DNA from: an uncultured Paraprevotella sp.
GTDB taxonomy: Bacteria; Bacteroidota; Bacteroidia; Bacteroidales; Bacteroidaceae
Direction: 5' to 3'
Length of the DNA: 64,000 bases
NCBI GenBank assembly: GCA_910586505.1
Contig: CAJUGV010000005.1
Span: 62,001 to 126,000 of the forward strand
Shown here one piece after another: positions 51,404 to 60,590 of the stretch. A program made the position numbers and the translations under genes. Below the pieces are notes generated by a model that had not been told where the DNA came from, searched no databases, and saw only the letters and a program-made list of their open reading frames with translations. Within the stretch, counting starts at the first letter, position 1. Every line of letters begins with the position of its first letter.

Positions 51404-51667
51404 TTACAGGCTTTGTATCTTGCTTATCCTGCCTTTTCCTCCCGTGATGCGGTTTACGGCCTCATTGATGACCGCCTGTGTACGGGCGTCTATGCCGGCC
51501 GGTTGTTGCCTTGAGGCTGCCTTTTGGGGCGCCGCTGTTTCTTCGGGAGCCAACTTGTTGACGAGTTTAATCAGGCCTTTACCTAACTGGATGACGACCA
51601 GCAGAATGATGAACACCGTGACCATGCCTACTATCATGAGTTGAAATGCTAAACTTATGTTCTCCAT
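51404..51667 (-). CDS. oadG: Sodium-pumping decarboxylase gamma subunit
   Basis: This 87-residue small subunit has a single membrane helix (about residues 9-27, FQLMIVGMVTVFIILLVVIQLGK) and a polar tail rich in proline and alanine, matching OadG. It anchors the alpha subunit to the membrane and carries a metal ion in the family. It is first in the oadG-oadA-oadB unit. Downstream spacing to oadA is 39 bases. Confidence 0.88.
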   Translation of the reverse strand: MENISLAFQLMIVGMVTVFIILLVVIQLGKGLIKLVNKLAPEETAAPQKAASRQQPAGIDARTQAVINEAVNRITGGKGRISKIQSL

Positions 51668-52451
51668 TGTTTTGGTGATAAATTGTTATGTATTTTTGTT
51701 ATTCAGTATCTGTTTTAAGGAATTGCCCGCTAAATTACTCATTTTTCTTTTTTAACGGAAGGGCGAGTGTGGAAAATAGTCTTAAAAAAACGGAATAAGG
51801 CCGGGAGAACTGCCGGATTGGATTTTAAAATGCGGGCAGATAGGTCGGGAGTACCGCCGTGATGTCGGATTGGCATGCTTTCCGATGAATTTGCGGCAAA
51901 AAGAAAGTTTTTCGGTTTCTTCCGGATTGTAAGAAATCCGTATGTGTGGCAGAATGAAAGGCGAGGATGGATAAAAATACGTTTGTTGTTGTATATATAA
52001 GGTCTTTTTCTGCATATATGCGTTTTTTGCTGCGCAAGAAAATAAGTTATACTCGGCAATGACGTTTTTTTTCTTCCTCATGAAATTGTAATATGGGCTG
52101 GGGAAGTATGAAAATAGAGGGCTTGTTTGTGAAAAACGTGACGAAATGAAGCCTGTTTTCTTCCGGATGGACTTTTGAGGCAGGGCGTTTGGTAAGACCG
52201 GATGTAAGCGGATCGGTTGTTTTGTTGACAGCTATGTGCAGACGGTGCGGCATGAATGGAGTGAAGGCCGTACAATGTGTAAGCATTGGTGAACAGGAGT
52301 GCTCAATGTGGTAATGGGGCGGTGTTTGAGAATTACGTATTTCCGGATGCGACGGTCCCGTCTGCGGAATATGAAAATCTCAGAGGGGCGGAACTGGCAT
52401 AATGTCACTTCCGCCCCTCTGAGAGCAATATGTAAGAATGCGGCCCAACGG
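51668..52451. other. Long intergenic region upstream of oadG
   Basis: These 784 bases hold no recognisable gene. Open frames on the minus strand here overlap one another and carry no motifs. The left 100 bases should contain the oadG leader, although no clear promoter match was found. The right end carries the folB terminator (52379-52423). Confidence 0.55.
52379..52423 (-). terminator. folB terminator
   Basis: CTCAGAGGGGCGGAA (52379-52393) pairs perfectly with TTCCGCCCCTCTGAG (52409-52423). On the minus strand the stem is followed by ATTTTC. It lies 29 bases past the folB stop. Confidence 0.8.
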
Positions 52452-52835
52452 TTATTTTTCGGCTTCTACCTCTATGCCGGCCTTGCGGCAGTCGGCTCCC
52501 ATGGGCGGATTTTCCTTGGTCAGTGTCAGTCGGATGCGGCTGATGGACGGAAATTCGTCGAAGAGACGTTGAAGAATTCGTCCGGCCACGTGTTCCAGCA
52601 ACAGCGAGGGGATATCCATTTCGGTCTTGATGCTCCGATAGAGATCGGCATAACTTACCGTACCTTCCAGCCGGTCGGTCTGCATGGCTGCGGTAAAGTC
52701 TGTATCGGCTTCCAGTGTGAGGAGAAAACCGGCCCCTGTGAGGCGTTCCTGCGGGTCTACGCCATGATGTGCGTAAAACCTCAGTTCGGGCAGGATGATG
52801 CGGCTTTTTTTGACGTGCATGGCCGTTATCCGCAT
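52452..52835 (-). CDS. folB: Dihydroneopterin aldolase
   Basis: This enzyme of about 127 residues cleaves 7,8-dihydroneopterin to 6-hydroxymethyl-dihydropterin in folate synthesis. The motifs RFYAHHGVDPQER, TVSYADLYRSIK and LLEHVAGRILQRLF match the tunnelling-fold family, and the catalytic lysine lies in LTKENPPMGADC. Two ATG starts are possible: 52835, overlapping the nrdJ stop by 10 bases, or 52820, 5 bases after it (MHVKKSRIILPELRF). Tight spacing suggests co-transcription with nrdJ. The open frame extends further upstream inside nrdJ and is not used. Confidence 0.92.
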   Translation of the reverse strand: MRITAMHVKKSRIILPELRFYAHHGVDPQERLTGAGFLLTLEADTDFTAAMQTDRLEGTVSYADLYRSIKTEMDIPSLLLEHVAGRILQRLFDEFPSISRIRLTLTKENPPMGADCRKAGIEVEAEK

Positions 52836-55366
52836 CTTGACGCTCCGCAATGCTTGCAGATAAGGCAGCCTTCCTGATAAACCAATGTCTCGTGTCCGCA
52901 GTTCGGGCATTTCATGCCTTTGGCTTCCGTTCCGTCGGTGATGTATTTTTTCAGGGCACGTTCCACACCGTTTTTCCAGGTGTTGATGCTCTCGCTTTCC
53001 AATTGCAGAGAACCGACAAGCTTAATGACGTGCTCGAGCGGCATCCGGTAGCGCAGCACTCCGGAGATGAGTTTAGCATAGTTCCAGTATTCCTTGTTGA
53101 ACTTTTCCGAAAGGCCTTCCACTGTGGTTTTATAACCTTTCTTGTTCTCAAACTGGAAATCGTAGCGCTTGTTTCCTTCCTCATCGGTGTTTTTGATGAT
53201 CCGGCCTTTCATGACGCTTTTCGGTAGCATGATGCCTTCGTCATCATCCTGGATACCTGTGAAGATCTCGTAAGGATATCCGTTGAGTAATCCTACGAAA
53301 GCCACCCATTTCTCTTTATTGTTCTGGAAGCGCACCACGTCGCACTCCAGTATCTGCGGACGTTTTTCTGTTACTTCCGGACTTTTGCACGGCAGGGGAT
53401 CCTGCTGTTTCTTTTCTTTTTTCACGGAAATCATCACGCCCGAACGTGAACCGTCGCGGTAGATGGTGCATCCTTTGCATCCTGAGCGCCATGCTTCCAC
53501 GTAAAGTCTGTTCACCAGTTCCTCGTCTACGTTGTTAGGCAGGTTTACCGTTACGCTGATGCTGTGATCCACCCACTTCTGGATCGCTCCCTGCATCTTG
53601 ACCTTCATCAGCCAGTCCACATCGTTGGCCGTGGCTTTATAATAAGGTGATTTGGCCACCAGTTCGTCTATCTCCTCCTGGGTGTAGCGTTTCGTGGTGT
53701 CGTAGCCGTTGACTTCCATCCATGTGAGGAATTTATGATGGTATACGATATATTCCTCGAAAGCGTCGCCGGTTTCGTCCACAAAATCCACATGCACAGC
53801 CGGGTCGTTCGGGTTAACCTTGCGGCGGCGTTTGTACACAGGGAGGAACACTGGCTCGATGCCCGAAGTGGTCTGTGTCATAAGACTTGTGGTTCCCGTG
53901 GGGGCGATGGTGAGGCAGGCGATGTTGCGGCGGCCGTATTTCACCATATTGTCGTACAGCTCAGGGTCGGCTTCGCGCAGGCGGGCGATGAACGGGTTGT
54001 TCTTTTCGCGTTCGGCATCGAATATTTCAAAGGCGCCGCGCTCTTTGGCCATCTGTACCGACGAACGGTAGGCCTGCAGGGCCACGGTTTTGTGAACCTC
54101 AACGGCAAAGTCCGTCGCTTCCTGGGTGCCGTAGCGTAATCCCAAGGCGGCCAGCATGTCGCCTTCGGCTGTGATGCCTACACCTGTGCGTCGTCCCTGT
54201 CCGCTCTTTTTGTATATCTTTTCCCACAGGTGGCGTTCCGTTTCCTTCACTTCGTCCGATTCGGGGTCGGCCTCTACCTTTTGCATGATCATTTCTATCT
54301 TCTCCAGCTCCAGGTCTATGATGTCGTCCATCAGTCGCTGAGCCAGTTGCACGTGTTTCTTGAACAGCTCGAAGTCGAAGTAGGCCTCCGGTGTGAAGGG
54401 GTTGACCACGTAGGCGTAAAGGTTGATGGCCAGCAGGCGGCAGCTGTCGTAAGGGCAGAGAGGAATCTCGCCGCAGGGATTCGTGCTCACGGTGCGGAAA
54501 CCGAGGTCGGCATAGCAGTCGGGCACGGATTCGCGCAGGATGGTGTCCCAGAACAATACGCCGGGTTCGGCACTCTTCCAGGCATTGTGCACTATCTTTT
54601 TCCACAGCTCCTTGGCATTGATGCTTTTCGATGTCGTGGGGGAAGCACTTCCGATGGGGTACTGCTGTATGTAGTTTTCGCCGGCTATGGCGGCATTCAT
54701 GAATTCGTCATCAATCTTGACCGATACATTGGCTCCCGTCACTTTTCCTTCCGTCATCTTGGCGTCGATGAAAGCTTCTGCATCAGGGTGTTTGATGCTG
54801 ACCGAGAGCATCAGTGCGCCACGTCGTCCGTCCTGCGCCACTTCACGTGTGGAGTTGCTGTAGCGCTCCATGAAAGGAACCAGTCCGGTAGAGGTCAGGG
54901 CAGAGTTTTTCACAGGAGAACCCTTGGGGCGTATATGTGAAAGATCGTGGCCCACTCCGCCTCTCCGTTTCATCAACTGCACCTGTTCCTCGTCGATGCG
55001 TATGATACCGCCGTAAGAGTCGGCCTGGCCGTCCAGTCCGATGACAAAACAGTTGGAAAGCGAGGCTGTCTGATAGCTGTTGCCTATGCCTGTCATGGGG
55101 CTGCCTGCCGGAATGATGTATTTGAAATGGTCGAGAAGATCGAATATCTCTTCGGCGCGTAGCGGATTCTCATACTTGTTTTCGATGCGGGCAATCTCAT
55201 TGGCGATGCGATGGTGCATGTCTTCGGGCGACACTTCATAAATATGACCGTAGGAGTCTTTCATGGAGTACTTGTTCACCCAGACCCTTGCGGCCAACTC
55301 ATCTCCTTTGAAATACTGGAGGGAGGCCTCATAGGCTTCTTCGTAGCTGTAAGTCTTTTCTTTCAC
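52826..55366 (-). CDS. nrdJ: Adenosylcobalamin-dependent ribonucleotide reductase (class II)
   Basis: This 846-residue enzyme makes deoxyribonucleotides using vitamin B12, needing no oxygen. Conserved features are GGVGHDLSHIRPKGSPV, the active-site segment STNPCGEIPLCPYDSCRL with its NxxCxE motif and ACLTIAPTGTTSLMTQTTSGIEPVF. The C-terminal tail has a zinc-ribbon pair (CPNCGHE and CKHCGASRC), as in NrdJ. The B12 dependence fits a gut organism relying on corrinoids. No cobalamin riboswitch was recognised in the leader. folB follows directly. Confidence 0.95.
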   Translation of the reverse strand: MKEKTYSYEEAYEASLQYFKGDELAARVWVNKYSMKDSYGHIYEVSPEDMHHRIANEIARIENKYENPLRAEEIFDLLDHFKYIIPAGSPMTGIGNSYQTASLSNCFVIGLDGQADSYGGIIRIDEEQVQLMKRRGGVGHDLSHIRPKGSPVKNSALTSTGLVPFMERYSNSTREVAQDGRRGALMLSVSIKHPDAEAFIDAKMTEGKVTGANVSVKIDDEFMNAAIAGENYIQQYPIGSASPTTSKSINAKELWKKIVHNAWKSAEPGVLFWDTILRESVPDCYADLGFRTVSTNPCGEIPLCPYDSCRLLAINLYAYVVNPFTPEAYFDFELFKKHVQLAQRLMDDIIDLELEKIEMIMQKVEADPESDEVKETERHLWEKIYKKSGQGRRTGVGITAEGDMLAALGLRYGTQEATDFAVEVHKTVALQAYRSSVQMAKERGAFEIFDAEREKNNPFIARLREADPELYDNMVKYGRRNIACLTIAPTGTTSLMTQTTSGIEPVFLPVYKRRRKVNPNDPAVHVDFVDETGDAFEEYIVYHHKFLTWMEVNGYDTTKRYTQEEIDELVAKSPYYKATANDVDWLMKVKMQGAIQKWVDHSISVTVNLPNNVDEELVNRLYVEAWRSGCKGCTIYRDGSRSGVMISVKKEKKQQDPLPCKSPEVTEKRPQILECDVVRFQNNKEKWVAFVGLLNGYPYEIFTGIQDDDEGIMLPKSVMKGRIIKNTDEEGNKRYDFQFENKKGYKTTVEGLSEKFNKEYWNYAKLISGVLRYRMPLEHVIKLVGSLQLESESINTWKNGVERALKKYITDGTEAKGMKCPNCGHETLVYQEGCLICKHCGASRCG

Positions 55367-55450
55367 GACTGTTTGAATTTAAAAGGTTCGTTTTTGGATT
55401 CCGTTATCAGTTTTTGTAGAAGTAATAGCGTTGAATCCGGTAGGTCGTTG

Positions 55451-55482
55451 CAAAACTACGCATGTTTTCCGATATGGCCAAG
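55451..55482 (-). promoter_or_regulatory. Putative nrdJ promoter
   Basis: On the minus strand CTTG, 20 bases, then TAGTTTTG (55458-55451), 85 bases upstream of the start codon. Confidence 0.55.
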
Positions 55483-55648
55483 AGAAAAACTTGAAATCTT
55501 GCTTTTAATGGGAAAGTTTTCCCGACTTGTTTCTTATTTATTTGATTTATAGGGATATATAAATTCGGAGAGCTTGAAAAGTTTTCCAAAACAGAAATCT
55601 TGGTTCATAAAATGCTTTGAAAAATAATGGGTTATGAATCCTTTTCCG

Positions 55649-55656
55649 TATCTTTG
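55649..55656 (+). promoter_or_regulatory. Putative nitroreductase promoter element
   Basis: TATCTTTG matches TAnnTTTG, 24 bases upstream of ATG 55680. Confidence 0.5.
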
Positions 55657-55679
55657 CGGTTGATATAAAATGAGTGGAT

Positions 55680-56420
55680 ATGGAAACAGTCAAGAATCGT
55701 AGAAGCATTCGGAAATATGCCGATCGTACAGTGGATGACAATTTACTGAACAGGCTTCTTGAGGTGTCGGAAAGAACGCAGACAATGGGTAATTTGCAGT
55801 TATACAGTGTGGTGGTGACACGCAGTGCGGAGATGAAAGAGCGTCTGGCTCCGGCCCATTTCAACCAGCCGATGGTGAGGCAGGCACCGGTGGTGCTGAC
55901 CGTATGCGCGGATTTCAACCGCACCGTGAAATGGGCGGAGCAGCGCAAGGCGCAGCCTGGGTATGATAATTTCCTGTCGTTTATGAATGCTGCTACGGAT
56001 GCCTTGCTCTATACACAGACATTTTGCAACCTGGCGGAGGCTGAAGGGCTTGGTGTCTGTTATCTGGGTACTACTCTGTATCAGCCTTTACAAATTATAG
56101 ATATTTTGAAATTGCCGCGCTTGGTGATGCCCGTTGCCACACTCACGGTGGGGTGGCCCGACGAGCATCCCGAACAGACAGACCGCTTGCCGTTGAAGGC
56201 TATGGTGCACGACGAGACGTATTGTGATTATACGCCGGAGGCCATAGACGGCTATTTTGGGCCCAAGGAGCAGCTTCCCGTGAATAAGCGGTTTGTGGAA
56301 ATCAACCGGAAGGAGACTCTTGCTCAGATTTTTACGGATATACGCTACACCAAAAAGGATAACGAAGCCATGAGCACCGGAATGCTTGACGCTTTGAAGA
56401 GGCAAGGGTTCCTGGATTGA
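55680..56420 (+). CDS. Nitroreductase family protein (NfsA/FRP-like)
   Basis: This FMN oxidoreductase of about 246 residues begins METVKNRRSIRKYADRTVD, with the RRSIRKY FMN motif. Other family segments are ERTQTMGNLQLYSVVV, TFCNLAEAEGLGVCYLGTTLYQP and VMPVATLTVGWPDEHPEQTDRLP. The length and last segment resemble NfsA/FRP-type enzymes rather than the smaller nitroreductase at 35 kb. Start at ATG 55680 rather than GTG 55674. Substrate unknown; likely NAD(P)H-dependent reduction of quinones or nitro-compounds. Convergent with dnaA, separated by a bidirectional terminator. Confidence 0.9.
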   Translation: METVKNRRSIRKYADRTVDDNLLNRLLEVSERTQTMGNLQLYSVVVTRSAEMKERLAPAHFNQPMVRQAPVVLTVCADFNRTVKWAEQRKAQPGYDNFLSFMNAATDALLYTQTFCNLAEAEGLGVCYLGTTLYQPLQIIDILKLPRLVMPVATLTVGWPDEHPEQTDRLPLKAMVHDETYCDYTPEAIDGYFGPKEQLPVNKRFVEINRKETLAQIFTDIRYTKKDNEAMSTGMLDALKRQGFLD

Positions 56421-56461
56421 TGCATGAGCGGAGCATCCGTCGTATGTTGCCGATAGATGAT

Positions 56462-56506
56462 AAACACCGGACAAGAGTTTGCTGTTGAGACTCTTGTCCG
56501 GTGTTT
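56462..56506. terminator. Bidirectional terminator between nitroreductase and dnaA
   Basis: AAACACCGGACAAGAGT (56462-56478) pairs perfectly over 17 bases with ACTCTTGTCCGGTGTTT (56490-56506), between stops at 56420 and 56553. Confidence 0.85.
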
Positions 56507-56552
56507 GTATGAGTAGCGACGGTTATGATCTTATCGCCCTGCCGTATGTCTT

Positions 56553-57959
56553 TTATTTGTTCTTTAGAAGTTTCTCAATCTCGTCCATTTTGGCTTTGAA
56601 CGATTTGTCTACATGCAGGCGGTCTTCTACAACATTGCAGGAGTGAAGCACGGTGGCGTGCGTGCGCTTCCCGGTGAGTGTTCCGATGCGTGCCAAAGAC
56701 AGATTGGTGTGCTTTTGTGCCAGATACATGGCTATCTGACGTACTTGCGCTACCGGTTGTTTGCGGCATTTGGTGAAGACGTCTTCTTGCTTTACATTGA
56801 AATATTCACAAACCTTTTCGATGATGAAGTCAATGGTCATCGGTTTGTTTTCCTGTTTTACGGCGCGCTTTAGAATCTGCTCCGCCAACGGAAGGTCGAT
56901 ATCACGGTTCCATACCACGGAATAGGCCATGAGGGAGTTGACGATACCTTCCAGCTCACGTACACTGTCGTTTACGTTCTCTGAAACGAAGTCTATGACT
57001 TCTTGCGGTATTTTAAGACCGTCCTGTTTTATTTTATTTTCCAGGATATCGTGTCGAAGTTGTTGGTTCGGCTTTTCTAGTTCGGCCAGTAGTCCCCATT
57101 TGAAACGGGTCAGTAGTCGTTCCTCCATGCCTTGAAGAGCAGTGGGGGGACGGTCGGACGTAAGGATGAGTTGTCGTCCGTTCTGGTGCAGATGATTGAA
57201 TATATGGAAAAATGTATTCTGCGTTTTGGTCAGGCTGGCAAATTCCTGCACGTCATCAATGATGAGCACATCGATTGTCTGGTAGAAATTGATGAAGTCG
57301 TTGACCGTGTTTTTCCGTACCGAATCGGTGTACTGTACCTGAAAAAGATGGGCGGAAACATATAGTACACGCTTCATGGGATGAAGTTCTTTGATTCTTG
57401 ATCCGATGGCATTTACTAAATGTGTTTTTCCTACACCGGACGCGCCGTAAATAAACAGTGGGTTGAACGTCGATTGTTTGGGATGTTCGGCAATAGCCTG
57501 TCCTACGGAACGGGGTAATTTGTTGCTTATTCCTTCGATAAAGTTTTCGAATTTATAGTTTCTGTTCAACTGGGGATCCAGATCCTGCGGCATGGGAGCC
57601 TGTAAGATATTGGGTGCTTTGTTTCCGCTTGTCGGTTGTGCCTTGGCATGTGGGGCCGGTGTGTGTGTATGAATAGGTTCTATATCTACGGTCAGGTGAT
57701 TGGTCTGGTCGACCATCAGGCTGTATTTCAACTGTGTTCCTTCACCAAAGACCCGTCGTATGACAGAGAAGATCAGTCTGCTGAAATGTTCTGACAAGAA
57801 TTCATAGAAATACTGACTCGGCAAACCGAATGTCAGTATCTGATTTTCGTAGGAGATGATTTGAATAGGTTCGAACCAAGTCCTGAATTGTTTCTCGTCT
57901 ACGTTATTGCGGATGATGGGAAGACAACGTTCCCATAGCGATTGCGCTGAACCTTCCAT
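56553..57959 (-). CDS. dnaA: Chromosomal replication initiator DnaA
   Basis: This protein of about 468 residues binds origin DnaA boxes and opens DNA. Domain I starts MEGSAQSLWERCLPIIRN (ATG 57959; the frame extends 20 codons further upstream with no family match). Domain II is a short linker (THTPAPHAKAQ). Domain III has Walker A YGASGVGKTHLVNA, Walker B VLIIDDVQEFA and sensor motif LTSDRPPTALQGMEERL. Domain IV ends in TGKRTHATVLHSCNVV; most DnaA proteins read GGRDHTTVLHA there, so the Asp contacting the DnaA box is Thr here. Divergently unlinked to typical dnaN/recF neighbours; no clear oriC was seen nearby. Confidence 0.95.
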   Translation of the reverse strand: MEGSAQSLWERCLPIIRNNVDEKQFRTWFEPIQIISYENQILTFGLPSQYFYEFLSEHFSRLIFSVIRRVFGEGTQLKYSLMVDQTNHLTVDIEPIHTHTPAPHAKAQPTSGNKAPNILQAPMPQDLDPQLNRNYKFENFIEGISNKLPRSVGQAIAEHPKQSTFNPLFIYGASGVGKTHLVNAIGSRIKELHPMKRVLYVSAHLFQVQYTDSVRKNTVNDFINFYQTIDVLIIDDVQEFASLTKTQNTFFHIFNHLHQNGRQLILTSDRPPTALQGMEERLLTRFKWGLLAELEKPNQQLRHDILENKIKQDGLKIPQEVIDFVSENVNDSVRELEGIVNSLMAYSVVWNRDIDLPLAEQILKRAVKQENKPMTIDFIIEKVCEYFNVKQEDVFTKCRKQPVAQVRQIAMYLAQKHTNLSLARIGTLTGKRTHATVLHSCNVVEDRLHVDKSFKAKMDEIEKLLKNK

Positions 57960-58261
57960 TAGATGTTGTGTTGATCCAATAAACTTTCTATATATACTTC
58001 TACCTTGCAAAGGTCGCAATATTCCGTGATAAAAGCAAGCACTTCAGGCGTTCTCGGATGATATCATCGTTTTAAACGCCTTTCAGTCAGAAATATAAAA
58101 AATAAAAAAATAAAATCCTCTTTTTCTCTTGTCTATATCTAAGTGTTTGTGCCAACGGAGGATAGGAAGTGAAGGGGAGGGAGAAGGCCAAAACCGCAAT
58201 GCCGAAGACATGGTTAAATTTTCGGCATTGCGGTTTCTGTTGGTTGGTTGTCGTATATGAG
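57960..58261. other. Intergenic region upstream of dnaA
   Basis: These 302 bases have no gene. No TTATCCACA-like boxes or AT-rich unwinding element arrangement were recognised, so an origin here is not supported. The left end holds the dnaA leader and the right end the MCE gene terminator (58191-58236). Confidence 0.55.
58191..58236 (-). terminator. Terminator of the amidase-MCE unit
   Basis: AAACCGCAATGCCGAA (58191-58206) pairs perfectly with TTCGGCATTGCGGTTT (58221-58236). On the minus strand it follows the MCE stop at 58262 by 26 bases and ends in TTT. Confidence 0.8.
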
Positions 58262-59152
58262 TCAGTTCTTGCGTCCGAAAAGTGAAAAATGTACGTATCG
58301 TTTCGGGTGTTCTTTCAAGTCAATGAGTAGATTGTTAGCGCTGCCGGCTGTATTGCTTAGGTTATTGTAAAGTGAACTGTCGTTCAGAAGCAAGCCCAAC
58401 GTGTTGTCTCTGCTATTCATTTTTTCTGTCATAAGCTGTATGTTGCTTAACGTCATGTCGACTTTTCCCAAGGTGTTCTGCAGATCTAGCTGGTTCAGAT
58501 GATCTGTCAGAGTGATGACGTTGTCGCCTATTTTATTAAGCTTGCCGGTGAGCTGGGGGACATCTTTGCGTAATAGGAAGTTCAGCTGACGGGTGCTCGC
58601 ATTCAGGTGGGTCGTGATTTCTTTGGTGTTCTCCATAATGCCGGGGAGAGCCGGATGGGTGGCCAATGTATTGATGGCGTCCAACAGGGTATCCACTTTG
58701 CTTATGATTTGTTCCACTTGAGGAACGATGTCAGCGGCCTTGTCCATAAGGCCTTTTGTATCATCTCCTTTTATAGTGTCGCCCGGAACGTAGTGCCCGT
58801 TGGCAGGGTCGGCCAACAGGAGATTCAGGTTGCATCCTCCCAGCATTTCGGTAATCAATGTGCCTTTTGTGCCTTTTGGCAGGCGCATGTTTTCATCAAT
58901 ACTGATTTCTACCAAGACATGACCTGGCTGCTCATAGTTATAGATGATGTCGCGTACAGTACCTATTTTATATCCGTTGGTTAGTACGGGGCCCGACTTG
59001 GCTAATCCCTTAATGTCGGAGAACTCAATGAAGTATGAGTTGCTGGACTTGAACAAATTGATGCCTTTCAGAAAGTTGAGTCCGATAAAGAGGGCAGTGA
59101 TGGCTACTACGCCGGTAAGGCCGATTTTTACTTCCTTAGTAAAGTATTTCAT
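58262..59152 (-). CDS. MlaD/MCE family lipid-transport protein
   Basis: This 296-residue protein has an N-terminal membrane helix (about residues 11-30, LTGVVAITALFIGLNFLKG) and one MCE domain (about 38-115; YFIEFSDIKGLAKSGPVLTNGYKIGTV), followed by a long helical C-terminal region (about 140-285). It is the periplasmic substrate-binding piece of phospholipid transport between membranes. MlaE and MlaF partners are not in the window. It is 14 bases after the amidase gene, as commonly seen in Bacteroidota, and shares its transcript. Confidence 0.92.
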   Translation of the reverse strand: MKYFTKEVKIGLTGVVAITALFIGLNFLKGINLFKSSNSYFIEFSDIKGLAKSGPVLTNGYKIGTVRDIIYNYEQPGHVLVEISIDENMRLPKGTKGTLITEMLGGCNLNLLLADPANGHYVPGDTIKGDDTKGLMDKAADIVPQVEQIISKVDTLLDAINTLATHPALPGIMENTKEITTHLNASTRQLNFLLRKDVPQLTGKLNKIGDNVITLTDHLNQLDLQNTLGKVDMTLSNIQLMTEKMNSRDNTLGLLLNDSSLYNNLSNTAGSANNLLIDLKEHPKRYVHFSLFGRKN

Positions 59153-59166
59153 AAGTTTCTCAACGT

Positions 59167-60414
59167 TTATTTATTCTTTTTATATTCGGTAATGGCTTGT
59201 TGGAGCTCCATCTTCTGCCCGTTCTTAAAGGCAACGATGAAAATCCCTTCAAAGTTTTCTTTTATCTTGTTTCGCATTTTTACCGCTTCCTGATAGTCGG
59301 TCGTTTCTCCGTATGTGTATTTGTAGTATGCCCCTTCTTTATAGAAGTCTATCGGAGAAAGATTTTTGAATCTGGCACTTCCCGCAGGTATTTGTCGGGT
59401 AGAGGCCATAAGTTGTATTTTAAAGACGGGGCGCTGTTTTGTATCGGACTGTTCGGTTTTCTCGTTGATAGCAGTCGCAGACTCCGTTTCATCGTTTTGT
59501 GTCGGCATGTCGGTATCGCTCTCCAGAATTTCGGGCGCTGCGCTTTCTACAGGTTGCGTCTGGTCTCCGTCCGTTTTCTGTGTTTCGCTATTCCAGGATG
59601 TGTTTTTTCCCCTTCCGTGCTGTCTCTTATAGGCAAGGAACGCATTGTAGATACTTTGGCTCATTTTGCGAATGCCGTTCTGTGAGTTAAGGAACGATTC
59701 TTCGTCATGAGTGGATATGTATCCCAGTTCCACCAGAACGCTGGGCATGCTTGTTTCCCGTAATACAAGGAACCCCGCTTGATGCACTCCCTTATCCTGC
59801 CGTCCGGCTGTGGTTCTGAATTCTTTCTGGATTGATTTGGCCAGGTCTACGCTGTGCGCCATGTATTTGTCCTGCATCAGTTCGAAAATGATGTAGCTTT
59901 CCGTTGACTTCGGGTCGAATCCCTGGTATCTTTCCTTATAATTGTCCTCCACCAGAATAACTGAGTTTTCCCGTTTGGCCACTTCAAGATTCTCATTGGC
60001 GCGGGCTATACCTAAGGTATAGGTTTCGGTACCCCTTCCTATGGCTTTGCCCGGCAGGGAATTGGTGTGGATGGAGATAAATAAGTCGGCATTGGCTTTG
60101 TTGGCAATCTCCGCCCGTCGGGTAAGCGGGATGAAGACGTCGGTTTTCCGGGTGTAGATTACCTTCACATCAGGGCAGTTCTCTTCCACTAACTTTCCGA
60201 AAGCTTTGGCTATGGAAAGGTTGATGTTCTTTTCATGAGAGAAGCGGCCGACGGCACCGGGATCTTTCCCGCCGTGTCCGGCGTCGATTACCAGTGTGAA
60301 TGTGTTACGGGAAGGTTGGGCGGCAGTAACGTATAAATAAGGTACGCTTCCGGTAAATGTCAGAAGAAGCGTAAGTAAAATACGGATGGATTTTATTTTT
60401 TTATTTAATTGCAT
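59167..60414 (-). CDS. N-acetylmuramoyl-L-alanine amidase (AmiA/B/C type)
   Basis: This 415-residue exported zinc amidase cleaves peptidoglycan between MurNAc and the stem peptide, needed for daughter-cell separation. After a signal peptide come the Amidase_3 motifs: the zinc histidine in LVIDAGHGGKDPGA, a glutamate in RFSHEKNINLSIA, and a second histidine in LFISIHTNSLPGK. SVLVELGYISTHDEE completes the site. A Glu/Thr-rich linker (about 275-330) leads to a C-terminal SPOR-like domain (VFKIQLMASTRQIPAGS and DYQEAVKMRNKIKENFEGIFIVAF). It heads the amidase-MCE unit. Confidence 0.94.
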   Translation of the reverse strand: MQLNKKIKSIRILLTLLLTFTGSVPYLYVTAAQPSRNTFTLVIDAGHGGKDPGAVGRFSHEKNINLSIAKAFGKLVEENCPDVKVIYTRKTDVFIPLTRRAEIANKANADLFISIHTNSLPGKAIGRGTETYTLGIARANENLEVAKRENSVILVEDNYKERYQGFDPKSTESYIIFELMQDKYMAHSVDLAKSIQKEFRTTAGRQDKGVHQAGFLVLRETSMPSVLVELGYISTHDEESFLNSQNGIRKMSQSIYNAFLAYKRQHGRGKNTSWNSETQKTDGDQTQPVESAAPEILESDTDMPTQNDETESATAINEKTEQSDTKQRPVFKIQLMASTRQIPAGSARFKNLSPIDFYKEGAYYKYTYGETTDYQEAVKMRNKIKENFEGIFIVAFKNGQKMELQQAITEYKKNK

Positions 60415-60442
60415 GAGATACCGTTTGCCGTCTATCTTTGTG

Positions 60443-60450
60443 CAAATATA
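60443..60450 (-). promoter_or_regulatory. Putative amidase promoter element
   Basis: The minus strand reads TATATTTG, 29 bases upstream of the amidase start. Confidence 0.45.
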
Positions 60451-60560
60451 ATAGAATTTAAGATAAGAGACTTATTGTTTTTATAGTTTTCTATGCTGAT
60501 CCCCTTTGTTTTTAATAGATTTTATCAGTCGGGAAGCTGCCTTCCTCCTTTGGTTTTCAC

Positions 60561-60568
60561 TATATTTG
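60561..60568 (+). promoter_or_regulatory. Putative PL11 promoter element
   Basis: TATATTTG matches TAnnTTTG, 23 bases upstream of the lyase ATG at 60591. Confidence 0.45.
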
Positions 60569-60590
60569 CAATGAAATTAACTGCTGATAT

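Larger units (their letters stand above)
55367..55679. other. Divergent promoter region, nrdJ and nitroreductase
   Basis: These 313 bases contain a minus-strand promoter (55451-55482) for nrdJ and a plus-strand TAnnTTTG element (55649-55656). No gene is visible, and no cobalamin aptamer was found. Confidence 0.6.

Noticed and set aside
51739..52286. Several overlapping open frames upstream of oadG
   Set aside because: They occur in different frames on the same strand, have no motifs and read as noncoding.
55367..55460. Cobalamin riboswitch upstream of B12-dependent nrdJ
   Set aside because: The leader is short and the conserved B12-box was not found.
57960..58261. Replication origin next to dnaA
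   Set aside because: No DnaA-box cluster or unwinding region seen; dnaN and recF are not adjacent.
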